DNA of 64,000 nucleotides from Prinsepia uniflora (taxonomy: Eukaryota; Streptophyta; Magnoliopsida; Rosales; Rosaceae). The DNA lies in assembly GCA_032719365.1 (NCBI GenBank), contig CM064873.1, forward strand, positions 49,660,955 through 49,724,954, in the 5' to 3' direction. The notes below the pieces were generated by a model. The model did no database searches. It saw nothing but the letters and a program-made list of their open reading frames with translations, and had not been told where the DNA came from. Shown in pieces: positions 33,538-46,343 of this stretch (positions within the stretch are counted from its first letter, which is position 1; the number at the start of each line of letters is the position of its first letter). A program made the position numbers and the translations under genes.

Positions 33538-36183
33538 TGACAGGACCCGCCCCGATCCTCCCTGGGACCACATGGGGACGTGCCCTGCTCCCGTCTGACA
33601 CCCAAAATAACGTTCCAATTTTAACCTTAACGTTCAAATGCATAAATAACCAAATTAAAGTTTTACATCAAATCCGAAATAAACAGATGTCAGACAAGGG
33701 ATGAAATCCAAAATTACAAATTGCGAGCACGACTCTAAAATAAACCTACGGGTAAACCACCCAACAGAGGTTCAGGTACGCAGAAGTAGATCTATGCCTC
33801 AGCCTCAGGATCCTCCTCTACCTCACTAGCACCGCCTGGAGGGGTTATCAAAACAATAAGGGTGAGTGGGCCGAAACTCAAGTTTATAAAACCGTTTAAT
33901 AAGTAAAACATATAATTTACCCCTCTGTTTTCCAAACATGCATGCATCATAATTTAAAACCATAAATCATATAATATGAACCATAAGGCATGTAATAAAA
34001 TCATAACATAATTTTAGCTACTCCACTATACGCTCCGATCCTGACATCCCAGACGTCTGACGTCCCTGACGTCCAATAAGGTCACAGTCTCAAGGCTACG
34101 CGTGCCACTCGGGGTCTCAATCCCGAATCCAATCCCCGAACCTTGTCCGGGTACGGCATCTCAAATGCCTAGCGTCCTAGACGCTCGACGTCCCTGACGT
34201 CAAAGAAGCAATCCTGCTCCTGAGTCATTTTACGGTCCGGTTCCTCCGTAGAATGACCCCTCGCAGGCAATGCGCCATGACCACTCCGGGGTACCACATC
34301 CGGAGGAGGCAATATCACAACAATAGATCTATACAGTGCAGTACCAAATAAATTTTATTGATATCCACATGCAAAACATATATACGTAGATAAAATCCAA
34401 ACCAATCTTTAAGTTTCATCAAACGGGTCTCAAACCCAAATACTGTGAAACGTGCCATAACCATAATTTCAATATCATTAAAACCGTTTCATGATTCCAG
34501 CATGTGAATATGTAAGTAAATCAGAAAACATTTAAGCATGCAAGGGTTTAATGAAATCGGGCCCACTCACAGTACGATCCCGCGGTGAATCTGCGCGTAC
34601 GGACCTGTACCGGGATTATCGTACAATTCCTGTCAGTCCAAATCACACGTAAGGGTCACTACAAGTCTTAAACATTTAACCAAAAAGTCCAAAACAGAAA
34701 CCGGCTCGGGGAACACGTCCAACACGTTTCCCGAGACAACCGGCCCTAAACTGACCCATCAAAACTATCTCAGATCAACATGGTTAATTCACCAAAAATG
34801 TTCAGAAGGATAAGGGGAATAAAAGTCATGTTGATCGTGATCAGAGATGAGGCTCAACCCACCCTCACGCGCCTCCCAAAGTGGCTGCGCGTGAAAGTCA
34901 CGCGCCTGACACTGTAGCTACAGCGTCACCACCTTCACCCGTTTGTCTGTAATATGGGCCTGCCACCCGCGGCTTGACCGGGTTAATTGACCCTCAATTT
35001 CCACTCGATTTCACTCGTATTTGATCCTAACATGTTCATTAACTATCCAATTTAGGTTATGAGTCAAAAATCAACCTCACTGGTCCCTTAAATGGACCAT
35101 CGACCCGTGATCAACCAAACGAGTCAATCACCAGAACTCCCTGGTTTCAAACCCATTCTCCAATTAACTTCACAAGAAGCATGATAGGATCAAAACGAAC
35201 AAAAATGAATGATCAATTGTGCCTGAAAGTACCTGAAGGTTGTCGTCCCAAGCTCTGCAATTTCTCTGAAAACGGCAGCCTCCGTCCCAGCTCAATCGTG
35301 GCTGGTTCCCCTCGATTTCGATGTGGTTGAGTTCCAAATACTCCCAGAAGAATAAACCAGGCCTTGGTTTGGTCCAACAATCACCAGAAATAAAAACCCG
35401 ATTTTCCCTCCAATTTTCCAGAAATGGTTTTCTCTGGTTTTCCTCTCCAATTCTCAGTCCTCACTGCAGCAGAGTGAAGCACACTTAAATCCCATTCAGT
35501 TTAAACAATCCTTACCAGCCAACAGCTTGTGGAAGCCTCACTGTCCACTGAGAAATATTTCCCACAAAAGTTCGAATCTTGAATTAACAAATGGTGTCCA
35601 TGATCAGCCACGTTCTGATGTCTATAGGGCTTTAAACAATCCCAGCTTTCCAACTCACACGCTGATTAAACAATTGGGACTCAGAACCACCGCACACGGT
35701 GGTGCAGTAATTGTTCCCCCGCAGTTGCTACAGTGACCAGGGGTGAAATGACCAAAATGCCCCTAGTTCAAAAATTACCAAAATGCCCTTCACTTTCCAG
35801 ACCCGTAACTCAGCCATCCGAAGTCCGATTTCAACGTGCCACCTGTCAACGGACTCAGGGCATCGAGACCTACCTAACGGTCCTTGAGTCGTGTGAAAAT
35901 TAGTTGCCAAACGAAAAGTCAACATTTTCGCCCCTATCATCCAAATTACGGTAATGCTCCTGAACTTCCGATAGTCATAACTTTTGCCCTGATCGTCCGA
36001 ATTGGACGTGCCACCTGTCTATGGACTCGTGACGTCCCAAACTACGTCACGGTCATTGATCAAAGTCCATTTGACCCTCAAATCAAAAAGTCAATAATTT
36101 GGCAATACCATTCACAGGGGTAAAAACGTCAATTCATACATTAAATTACATTATTATAATCCTCGAATTTCCGTGGTGTTACA
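33538..36183 (-). repeat. E3 3' LTR (2.65 kb)
   Basis: TGACAGG...GTGTTACA. In one 300-bp stretch (33601-33900 against 40838-41137) I counted 8 differences from the other LTR. It lacks the ~394-bp duplication present in the right LTR. The twin module is at about 35821-35870 and 35991-36045. Confidence 0.93.
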
Positions 36184-36196
36184 ACCTTCCGCCCTT
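36184..36196 (-). other. E3 polypurine tract
   Basis: Minus strand AAGGGCGGAAGGT next to the LTR, one C interrupting the purines. Confidence 0.83.
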
Positions 36197-36217
36197 AAGA
36201 AATTTTACCCCGAAATT

Positions 36218-37530
36218 TCAAAGAAACAAATAAGGAAATTGCTCTCGCATCTGAGCCTCGGGCTCCCATATGGCTTCTTCTACATTCTGGTTTCTCTAGA
36301 GAATCTTCACGAGAGGGATAGTCTTCCGACGTAGTACATTGTCCTTCCGATCCAAGATCTGTACTGGTTGTTCCTCAAAGCTCAAATCCTCTCGGAGTTC
36401 GATAGGTTATTCCTCCAGTACATGGGAAGCATCATGTACGTACTTCCGCAGCATCGATATGTGGAAAAGATCGTGAACTCTAGAAAGTTCTGGAGGTAGT
36501 GCCAATCTATAAGCAACCCGGCCAATCCTTTCCACGATCTCATATGGTCCGATAAAACGCGGACTCAGTTTCCCCCGTCGACCAAAACGGATAATCCCCT
36601 TCCACGGAGATAACTTCAGGAAGACAAAATCTCCCACTTCAAATTCCAAGTCTCGAATCCGTCGATCGGCATAACTCTTCTGGCAATCCTGTGCCGCCTT
36701 CAATCTTTCCTTGATAACCCGAACAGTTTCTAGGGTTAAGTCCATCAATTTTGGCCCTACAACCGCTCGTTCCCCTATCTCCATCCAGCAGATAGGTGTC
36801 CTGCACTGTCGACCATACGGTGCCTCATAGGGTGCCATCCCGATGCTTGCCTGATAGCTGTTGTTGTAAACGAATTCCATCAATGGCAAATGAGTATCCC
36901 ATGAAACCTGAAACTGTAGCACACAAGACCTCATCATGTCCTTCAGGGTCTGAATGGTCCGTTCAGACTGTCCATCGGTCTGTGGATGGAAAGTAGTACT
37001 GAACGTAGGGTTGTTCCCAAAGTAGTTTGCAAACTCCGCCAGAACCTGGAAGTGAAACGCGGATCACGATCGGACACGATCGATTCCGGCGTACCATGCA
37101 ATCGTATGATTTCCTTTACGAACAATTGAGCCAGTCGGTTAGGTTTATAAGTCTCCTGAACTGGCAGAAAATGGGCTGACTTGGTTAACCGGTCCACGAT
37201 CACCCACACTCCGTCAACTCCACTCTGAGTCCTTGGTAACTTAAAGACGAAGTCCATGGTGATGTGATCCCACTTCCACTCGGGAATCGGAAGTGGCTGC
37301 ATAGCCCCATACGGTCTCTTCCGTTCCGCCTTAACCTGCTGACAGGTTAAGCATTTGCTTACGAACTCCGCAATGTCCTTCTTCATTCCTGGCCACCAAT
37401 AATGGTTCCGGAGGGTACGGTACATTTTTGTACCTCCCGGATGCATAGCATAAGCCGAACTATGGGCCTCCTCCAGAATCTCGGCCCGTAACTCTGCCAC
37501 TATAGGTACACACAAACGACCCAACTTCAC
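36218..37530 (-). pseudogene. E3 integrase with chromodomain-like tail
   Basis: 36943-37530 holds the zinc finger (AMHPGGTKMYRTLRNHYWW, KCLTCQQVK), core Asp residues in WDHITMDFVF and SDRDPRFTSRFW. 36407-36937 continues with DFVFLKLSPWKG and HISMLRKYV, ending at a TAA (36407) where E2 keeps Gln. Beyond it the tail runs to the family stop after FPYLF at 36218. The core is broken between the two frames, and the family Gln-Thr-Asp-Gly-Gln region is shifted. Non-functional. Confidence 0.87.
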
Positions 37531-37560
37531 AAGTGCTCCATCATCCCGGATGGTAAAATC

Positions 37561-38178
37561 CTATCTCCCATCCGCATCGACCTCAATCCTGTAAATACAA
37601 AGTATCGGATCCTGAAGTTGTGCTTCAATGATCCGATCAATCAGCACTGGTCGTACATGAAAGCTAGCCAACAAAGCTCCATGCTCACCTGTATCCAAAA
37701 TAACTTCCGCCTTCCGGAGTTCCACCAGCAAAGGAAGATACACCATCCCCAGGTGTGCAACTGATCTTGCTGACTTCCTGCTGAGTGAATCTGCCACCAC
37801 ATTGGCATTGCCCGGATGGTACTCAATTGTACAGTCATAATCCTTCAGCAGCTCTAACCATCTCCGTTGTCTCATGTTAAGCTCCTTCTGAGTGAATAGG
37901 TACTTTAGGCTCTGGTGGTCGGTGTATATCCGGCACGTTGCGCCGAATAGGTAATGTCTCCAGATTTTTAGGGCATGAACCACCGCTACCAACTCCAAAT
38001 CATGGGTAGGGTAGTTCGATTCATGAGTCTTTAGCTGCCGGGATGCGTAGGCGATAACCTTACCAGTCTGCATCAACACGCAACCCAAACCTCGTAGCGA
38101 TGCGTTACTAAAGACTACGAACTCTCCACTGTCATCCGGCAATGCAAGGATAGGTGCAGTGGTCAATCGATCCTTCAA
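37561..38178 (-). pseudogene. E3 RNase H fragment
   Basis: Shows SLRGLGCVLMQTGKVIAYAS, DLELVAVVHALKIWRHYLFG and YTDHQSLKYLF. It is bounded upstream by TAG at 38200-38202 (Gln in E1 and E2) and ends in TAG at 37561-37563, again at a Gln position. The first catalytic Asp of the DAS motif is Asn here (FSNASL). Confidence 0.85.
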
Positions 38179-38199
38179 CTCTTGAAAACTCCGATCACA

Positions 38200-39792
38200 C
38201 TACTCGTCCCAAATAAACTTTACTCCCTTCCGAGTCAATCGAGTCAACGTTGCAGCAATTTTGGAGAAACCCTCCACGAATCTCCGGTAGTAACCTGCTA
38301 ACCCGACAAAACTCCGCACCTCCGTTACCGTTGTCGGCCTAGCCCAGTTAGTCACCGCCTCTGTTTTTTGGGGATCCATGCTAATCCCATCCGTTGATAT
38401 CACATGTCCCAGAAAACCAATACTGCTCATCCAAAACTGACACTTGCTCAGCTTGGCGTACAACTGTTCCTGTCTCAACTTCTCCAACACCAACCGTAGA
38501 TGTTCCTCATGTGCTCGAGCACTCCTTGAGTACACCAAGATATCATCGATGAACAAAATCACGAATTTATCCAAGTAGGGTCGGAAGATCCGGTTCATCA
38601 GATCCATGAATGCTGCTGGAGCATTCGTCAAGCCGAAAGGCATCACAAGGAACTCGTAGTGTCCGTAACGGGTTCGAAAAGTTGTTTTCGGAATATCCTC
38701 CTCCGAAATCCTCAGTTGGTGATACCCATACCGCAAATCAATCTTCGAGAAGCACTGTGCTCCCCGCAACTGGTCAAAAAGGTCATCGATCCTGGGTAGA
38801 GGATACTGGTTCCTCAGTGTCACCTTGTTGAGTTGTCGATAGTCAATACACAAACGGAGACTCCCCTCCTTCTTCTTCACGAACAAAACCGGTGCTCCCC
38901 ACGGTGAAGTACTCGGTCGGACATATCCCAAATCCACCAACTCCTGCAATTGAGTTTTAAGTTCTCGTAACTCGGCCGGCGTCATCCGGTATGGTGCCTG
39001 GGATATAGGTCGGGTACCAGGGAGTAGTACAATCGTAAACTCGATCTCCCGCGATGGCGGTAATCCAGGTAAGTCTTCCAGGAACACATCCGGAAACTCA
39101 CGTACCACTGGTATCCCGTCGATACCCGGAGTATCAACCTGTTCCGACACGACATGCGCCAGATAACCCTGGCATCCCTTCCGTAGAAGTTTGGTAGCAG
39201 TAAGTGAAGAAATCACTTCAGGAGGCGAACCATCACGCTCCCCCTGAAAGATAACCTCTGGCAAGCCCGGGCTTCGCAGAACCACTTGCCTGCTACAGCA
39301 ATCGATGAGCGACCCATGCTCCGATAGCCAATTCATCCCCAAAATCACATCGAAGTCGTGGATATCTAGGATAATCAAGTCCGCTGGCAAATCCACATCC
39401 TCAATTCTCACCGGGCACCTCCGAATCACCTGATTCACAAGGTACACGATGCCCATAGGGGTGCCAACACCCATCTCACAATCTAAGGCTGATACCACAT
39501 AATCAAGCATACCAGCACAACTCTTCGAAATAAAAGAATGTGTTGCCCCCGCATCCATCAATACACGTACAAGAAAGTTTGCGATATGTAGTGTACCTGT
39601 AACCACGCCTGGGGCAGTCCTCGCCTGCTGTTGGGTCATTGCAAACACCTGGGCCCTAGGCCCTCCATTCCTTCCGCGCCCGCGCGCGCCACGCCCAGCG
39701 CCACGGTCACCTCCCTGACCTCGACCTCCCTTAGTGTGGGAAGCCGTGCTCTGCACCACACTAGAGCCCCCAGCGTCGTTGCTCTTGGACAA
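38200..39792 (-). pseudogene. E3 protease and reverse transcriptase
   Basis: 530-codon frame from just after the zinc knuckle to the end of RT. Protease VLMDAGATHSFISKS and ILGMNWLSEHG; RT LRLCIDYRQLNKVT, KIDLRYGYHQLR and catalytic FIDDILVYSR. It closes at the TAG 38200-38202 after KFIWDE. Individually these domains look intact; the polyprotein is not. Confidence 0.88.
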
Positions 39793-39842
39793 CAGCGGGC
39801 AATCACAGGCATAGTGGCCCTCTTCTCCGCAAGCAAAACAGT

Positions 39843-40661
39843 TTACTGGCCTCGGCCTGTCCGAATGCCCACCAGAAGCACCGCTCCAAGATGAACGCTA
39901 CCCAGAGTTGAATCCTGATCCTCTGCCCTGAGAGCCCCCACGTCGACCCGACCAGCCACGACCCTTAAAGGATGAGGGACTCCCCTGTAGCCTCCTCTCT
40001 TAATGTTCTTTTGGCCCGTTGGCCCACGGTGTGGGCGATCATGACGTCGCCCCTCGCCCGAAGGCTTTCGTGTCTGGTGTGCCGCTAGACTAGCCTCGAC
40101 ACGCATCGCAGCGTCGACCATATCTCTCAGGGAAGCATGAGTAGTAGCAGTCACACTTGCTCGGATCTCCCCTCGGAGCCCAAGCTCAAACCTTTGGCAT
40201 TTGTCCTCCTCCGTGCTCACGAATGATGTAGGGAATCAGGATAGTTTCCCAAAAGTCTGCTCGTAGTCCGCAACGGACATATCCCCCTGCTCCAGCCGCA
40301 GGAACTCCGCCTCCCGTACCGCGCGAAACGATCGCGGGTAGTACTGGTCCAGAAATCGGGAACAGAAAACCTCCCATGTAGTGGTATGGACAGACCATCC
40401 AGACATTTCGAGGCCGTGCCACCACTGGTAGGCTCCTCCTTCCAGTAAGAAGGCCGCCAAGGTCACCCGTTCGCCCAGAGGGCAGTGCATCACCATGAAG
40501 ATCCTTTCACACTTGGTGATCCAATCATGAGCATCTTCGGGGTTTGATCCCCCGTTGAAAGGAGTGGCTCCCAGATGCTGAGCCCGTTCAATGCTTGCGC
40601 ATTCCATTGCCCTCTCCAGATCCTCGTCAGTCCGTATATGAGGAATCCTCCTTAGAGGCAT
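39843..40661 (-). pseudogene. E3 gag
   Basis: Starts at ATG 40661-40659 (MPLRRIPHIRTDEDLE). The N-terminal frame runs to a TGA at 40236-40238 (GKLS, then stop). The next piece (to 39843) carries CQRFELGLRGEIRASV and a frameshift near 39978 (GAGGGACTCC where E1 has GAGGGTGCTCC). A TAG also sits at 39898-39900 in the original frame, where E2 has Gln. The zinc knuckle CFACGEEGHYACDC is readable at about 39795-39840. Confidence 0.85.
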
Positions 40662-40759
40662 AACCAACTGTCAAGAGGCATAGATCAGTTAACATTATCC
40701 TTAAACTCGAAAAGTAACTAGTACTAATCGCTAGTCTAGCATGCTGACCACAACCTAGT

Positions 40760-40771
40760 GATCTGATACCA
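40760..40771 (-). other. E3 primer-binding site, one mismatch
   Basis: Minus strand TGGTATCAGATC, differing by one base from TGGTATCAGAGC; 3 bp inside the LTR edge. Confidence 0.85.
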
Positions 40772-40774
40772 AGC

Positions 40775-43700
40775 TGACAGGACCCGCCCCGATCCTTCCT
40801 GGGACCACATGGGGACGTGCCCTGCTCCCGTCTGACACCCAAAATAACGTTCCAATTTTAACCTTAACATTCAAATGCATAAATAACCAAATTAAAGTTT
40901 TACATCAAATCCGAAATAAACAGATGTCAGACAAGGGATGAAATACAAAATTAAAAATTGCGAGCACGACTCTAAAATAAACCTGCGGGTAAACCACCCA
41001 ACAGGGGTTCAGGTACGCAGAAGTAGATCTATGCCTCAGCCTCAGGATCCTCCTCTACCTCAGTAGCACCGCCTGGAGGGGTTACCAAAACAATAAGGGT
41101 GAGTGAGCCGAAACTCAAGTTTATAAAACCGTTTAATAAGTAAAACATATAATTTACCCCTCCGTTTTCCAAACATGCATGCATCATAATTTAAAACCAT
41201 AAATCATATAATATGAACCATAAGGCATGTAATAAAATCATTACATAATTTTAGCTACAGCACTATACGCTCCGATCCTGACATCCCAGATGTCTGACGT
41301 CCCTGACGTCCAATAAGGTCACAATCTCAAGGCTACGCGTGCCACTCAAGGTCTCAATCCCGAATCCAATCCCCGAACCCTATCCGGGTACGGCATCTCA
41401 AATGCCTAGCGTCCTAGACGCTCGACGTCCCTGACGTCAAATAAGCAATCCTGCTCCTGAGTCATTTTAAGGTCCGGTTCCTCCGTAGAATGACCCCTCG
41501 CAGGCAATGCCCCATGACCACTCCGGGGTACCACATCCGGAAGAGACAATATCACAAGATTGGATCTATACAGTGCAGTACCAAATACATTTTATTGATA
41601 TCCACATGCAAAACATATATACGTAGATAAAATCCAAACCAATCTTTAAGTTTCATCAAACGGGTCTCAAACCCAAATACCGTGAAACGTGCCATAACCA
41701 TAATTTCAATATCATCAAAACCGTTTCAAGATTCCAGCATGTGAATATGCAAGTAAATCAGAAAATATTTAAGCATGCAAGGGTTTAATGAAATCGGGCC
41801 CACTCACAGTACGATCCCGCGGTGAATCTGCGCGTACGGACCTGTATCAGGATTATCGTACAATTCCTGTCGGTCCAAATCACACGTAAGGGTCACTACA
41901 AGTCTTAAACATTTAACCAAAAAGTCCGAAACAGAAACCGGCTCGAGGAACCCTTCCAACACGTTTTCCGAGATAACCGGCCCTAAACTGACCCATCAAA
42001 ACTATCTCAGATCAACATGGTTAATTCACCAAAAATGTTCAGAATGATGAGGGGAATAAAAGTCATGTTGATCGTGATCAGAGATGAGGCTCAACCCGCC
42101 TGCACGTGCCGCCCAAAGTGGCTGCGCGTGAAAGTACGCGCCTGACACTGTAACTACAGTGTCACCACCTTCACCCGTTTGTCTGTAATACGGGCCTGCC
42201 ACCAGCGGCTTGACCCGGTTAATTGACCCTCAATTTCCACTCGATTTCACTCGTATTTGATCCTAACATGTTCATTAACTATCCAATTTAGGTTCTGAGT
42301 CAAAAATCAACCTCACTGGTCCCTTAAATGGACCCTCGACCCGTGATCAACCAAACGGGTCAATCACCAGAACTCCCTAGTTTCAAACCCATTCTCCAAT
42401 TAACTTCACAGGAAGCATAATAGGATCAAAATGAACTAAAATGAGGGGAATAAAAGTCATGTTGATTGTTATCAGAGATGAGGCTCAACGCGCCCTCACG
42501 CGCCTCCCAAAGTGGCTGCGCTTGAAAGTCACGCGCCTGACACTGTAGCTACAGCGTCACCACCTTCACCCGTTTGTCTGTAATACGGGCTTGCCACCCG
42601 CGGCTTGACCTGATTAATTGACCCTCAATTTCCACTCGATTTCACTCGTATTTGATCCTAACATGTTCATTAACTATCCAATTTAGGTTATGAGTCAAAA
42701 ATCAACCTCACTGGTCCCTTAAATGGACCCTCGACCCGTGATCAACCAAACGGGTCAATCACCAGAACTCCCTGGTTTCAAACCCATTCTCCAATTAACT
42801 TCACAGGAAGCATAATAGGATCAAAACGAACTAAAATGAATGATCAATTGTGCCTGAAAGTACCTGAAGGTTGTCGTCCCAAGCTCTGCAATTTCTCTGA
42901 AAACGGCAGCCTCCGTCCCAGCTCAACCGTGTCTGGTTCCCCTCGATTTCGATGTAGTTGAGTTCCAAATACTCCCAGAAGACTAAACCAGGCCTTGGTT
43001 TGGTCCAACAATCACCAGAAATCAAAACCCAATTTTCCCTCCAATTTTCAGAAATGGTTTTCTCTGGTTTTCCTCTCCAATTCTCAGTCCTCACTGCAGC
43101 AAAGTGAAGCACACTTAAATCCCATTCAGTTTAAAAAATCCTTACCAGCCAACAGCTCATGGAAGCCTCACTATCCACTGAGAAATGTTTCCCGCAAAAG
43201 TTCGAATCTTGAATTAACAAATGGTGTCCATGATCAGCCACGTTCTGATGTCTATAGGACTTTAAACAATCCCAACTTTCCAACTCACACGCTGATTAAA
43301 CAATTGGGGCTCAGAACCACCGCACACGGTGGTGCAGCAATTGTTCCCCCGCGGTTGCTACAGTGACCAGGGGTGAAATGACCAAAATGCCCCCAGTTCA
43401 GGAATTACCAAAATGCCATTCACTTTCCAGACCCGTAACTCAGCCATCCGAAGTCCGATTTCAACGTGTCGCCTGTCAACGGACTCAGGGCATCGAGACC
43501 TACCTAACGGTCCTTGAGTCGTGTGAAAATTAGTTGCCAAACGAAAAGTCAACATTTTCGCCCCTATCGTCCAAATTACGGTAATGCCCCTGAACTTCTG
43601 ATAGTCATAACTTTTGCCCTGATCGTCCGAATTGGACGTGCCACCTGTCTATGAACTCGTGACGTCCCAAACTACGTCACGGTCATTGGTCAAAGTCCAT

Positions 43701-43813
43701 TTGACCCTTAAATCAAAAAGTCAACAATTTGGCAATACCATTCATAGGGGTAAAAACGTTAATTCATACATTAAATTACATTATTATAATCCTCGAATTT
43801 CTGGGGTGTTACA
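40775..43813 (-). repeat. E3 5' LTR (3.04 kb, carrying an internal duplication)
   Basis: TGACAGG...GTGTTACA. It is 393 bp longer than the 3' LTR, fully explained by the tandem duplication at 42047-42834. Confidence 0.93.
42047..42834. repeat. ~394-bp tandem duplication in one E3 LTR
   Basis: ATGAGGGGAATAAAAGTCAT begins at 42047 and again at 42441; the following ~390 bp match closely. The joint has short ATGA homology. It is absent from the other LTR. Confidence 0.9.
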
Positions 43814-43818
43814 TACTT

Positions 43819-44449
43819 TACAAGATCAACCTTGGCTTTCAACATATTCAGAGAAAATGGAAAGCATACATCTTTGGAATGTACCTGGGGCATTGCATTA
43901 CCTGAATGGCATCCTTCTATAGGCAAAAGTGTTAAAAGGGCATGTGAATGTCGTCTTTTCTTGATCATTCTGAGCTATGAAAATTTGATTGTAACCTAAA
44001 TAACCATCTAGAAAATAATAGTAGGAATGTCCAGCTAACCTCTCAAGCATCTGATCGATCAATGGAAAAGGAAAGTGATCCTTTCTAGTAGCTATGTTGA
44101 GGCGCCAGTAATCAATGCAAACTCGGTATCCTGTGATTCTTCTCTGAGTCCTAAGCTCACCTTCAACATTCTTCACAACAGTTACTCCAATCTTTTTTGG
44201 CACAACTTGCACAGGTTAGACCCACCTACTATTAGAAATCTGGAAAATAACTCCACAATCAAGCAACTTAATGACCACCTTCTTCACAGCCCCCATCATA
44301 GGCGGATGGAGCCGATGTTGAGCTTCTCTAGAGGGCTTGACACCATCTTCCAACAAAATCCGATGTACACAAGTAGTAGGGCTAATTCCCTTGATGTTCG
44401 CTAAGGTCCATCCAATAGCAGTCTTATACTTAGACAAAATACTTACCAA
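43819..44449 (-). pseudogene. F reverse transcriptase, N-terminal part
   Basis: Pieces: 44216-44449 (CVHRILLEDGVKPSREAQHR, KKVVIKLLDCGVIFQISNS), 43898-44212 (VCIDYWRLNIATRKDHFPFP, LDGYLGYNQ, TFTCPFNTFAYRRMPF), then CNAPGTFQRCM and FSEYVE to about 43840. The left half resumes at LPSPTSMREISLFLG, so the ~90-100 residues that should carry the catalytic aspartates are absent. Confidence 0.85.
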
Positions 44450-44722
44450 CTGATCCTCCTACGCCTTACTCAATGTGGAAGACACAATAACTAGCAAAGC
44501 CTCCCTCTCTCCAAGATAGGCATACTTCAAATGCTCAAGTAGAACTTTAAGCTCAAGAACTGGGGCTTGAACAACTAAAGGTGGGGTTTTATTAGCAATA
44601 ATCAGAAGGGACAAAGGTTCATGGAAACTTACATACTTTGGCACCTCATTTAAGGTCATCACTACTTCCTAGAGCTAAGGATTTAGTTCACTCTCCAACT
44701 CTTCAACAAGGGCGTCCCCAAG

Positions 44723-45266
44723 TTAAGTCAATCCTACTCCGTCCTGAAATGCCATATTGAGTGCATCCTCCCATAGAGATTTTAAGTGGGCATGCATAAG
44801 AGAATCAAAAACATCAACAGAAAAAGTAGTATGAGTAGTAGAACTAGGATACCTCATTGCAACAAAAAATTTGAACCTTATCTCCTCCCCATCGACGTCC
44901 ATCATTAGAGTGTCATTGAGCACGTTAATCTTAGTTCTGGCTATTCTCATGAATGGCCTTCCCAAAAGCATCAGTGGAGCTTGGTTTGTAGGAGAATCCT
45001 CCATGTCGAGGACATAGAAGTCTACAGGAAAAATTAGTTGATTTACCTACCTACACAAGAACATCTTCAATGTACCCCTTATGATACACATTAGAATGAT
45101 CGGCTAATTGTATGATAACATCATCTCTTTTAAGATTTCCTAAACCTAGAGCAACATAAAGGGAATGAGATGTTACATTAATGGATGCACCTAAGTCTAA
45201 CATAACTTTATCAAAAGAAGGGTTACCAATTACACAGGGAGCAGAAAAACGCCTAGGGTCCTTCAA
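44723..45266 (-). pseudogene. F aspartic protease region
   Basis: 45051-45266: SAPCVIGNPSFDKVMLDLGA, with catalytic Asp in DLGASIN. 44723-45004: LLGRPFMRIARTKINVL and DVDGEEIRFKF, typical of Athila. A frame break lies near 45040. Confidence 0.82.
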
Positions 45267-45503
45267 CTTTTGGGGTAGCCTATGTTGAATGATAGCAGAG
45301 ACTGTCTCACTCAGCTTTACAATCTCCTTCTCTCTCGTTTAGGGCCTTGTAGTGCATAACTTTTTCAGAAATTTAGCGTACTTTGGCACTTGCTTGATGC
45401 ACTCGATCAAGGGCATATTGATTTGCGCCTTCTTGAAAATTTCCAAGATTTCTTCATCAGATTCGTCCTTCTTGGATTTTGCAAACCTACTTGGAAATGG
45501 TGC

Positions 45504-45857
45504 TTACACAAATGGAGAATCAGTAACAATCGAACTTGATGGAATAAGGTCATTAACTTGCTCTAGGACAGATTGGTTCGGTGATGGTGCCTTCATGGAT
45601 TTTGACGCAACCTTTTGCTTCTCAACCTCATAAATGCCTGGATTTTTCTCTATGTCACTTAGCACCTTACCTCTTCGGGTGAAAATGTCCTTAGCTTCAG
45701 GTATTGGATTCAGGTTTAGAGTTGGTGGAGGTGGAAGCACCCCACTAGCACGAATTTGGCCCATGAAATCCACTACCTTACCCATTTGATCCTTGAGATC
45801 TATAATGTCTTTCTGCTGATTCTGCTGACCTGAGACAAGAGCTTGAGTAGAAGCCAT
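45504..45857 (-). pseudogene. F gag C-terminal linker region
   Basis: 117-codon frame with a coiled-coil-like start (QQNQQKDIIDLKDQMGKVVD), a proline run and a Lys/Ser-rich tail. Its position between gag and protease fits the variable linker of Athila elements. No catalytic motif. Confidence 0.6.
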
Positions 45858-46343
45858 TAGAGTTTATTGTCCTTGTGAAAAAACAGTGCATTTTTCCATA
45901 ATCATGATTATAATATGAAGACACATTTTTAGCTACATGATTAGGAGAAAAGTTAGAATACTAAACCGAGGACCTTGGTTGCCAAGGTTGACGTTGGAAT
46001 TGGTTTTGGCTTGGATTCTAGCCCGTACTAATTGCTCAAGGTTTAAGACATTGTTTTGATCACGCCAGATGTAGCCTTAGTTTCTTTGTCCACCCTGGAA
46101 TCCGCCAATGGTATTGGCCATTTTTGTTCCGCCATTATTCTCCCCAACTAGAGGGCATTGTTCATCAAAGTGGCCCTTAGAGCAGTTAGAACATACTAGT
46201 GCCATCGACTTCTTCTGTTCTAAAACATTTGACAACATAGAAACAATTTTATCAAGTTTAGCATCATTAACAACATTAGTGCTTACCTCATGTACCTTCC
46301 TTGGAGATCGATCGTCACCCTCCTATTAGGCATCGTTCAATGC

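Larger units (their letters stand above)
33538..43813 (-). mobile_element. E3: complete but dead Ty3/gypsy chromovirus
   Basis: A full element of 10276 bp with LTRs at 33538-36183 and 40775-43813 and perfect TACTT duplications at 33533-33537 and 43814-43818. Interior 36184-40774 has primer site, gag-pol and purine tract in the same order as E2. Gag-pol carries at least four premature stops plus a frameshift. It inserted into the RT region of the Athila-like element F. Confidence 0.95.

Noticed and set aside
42831..43366. Frames of 93-123 codons on both strands in the E3 LTR
   Set aside because: Mutually overlapping, no motif, and repeated in the other LTR as non-coding sequence.
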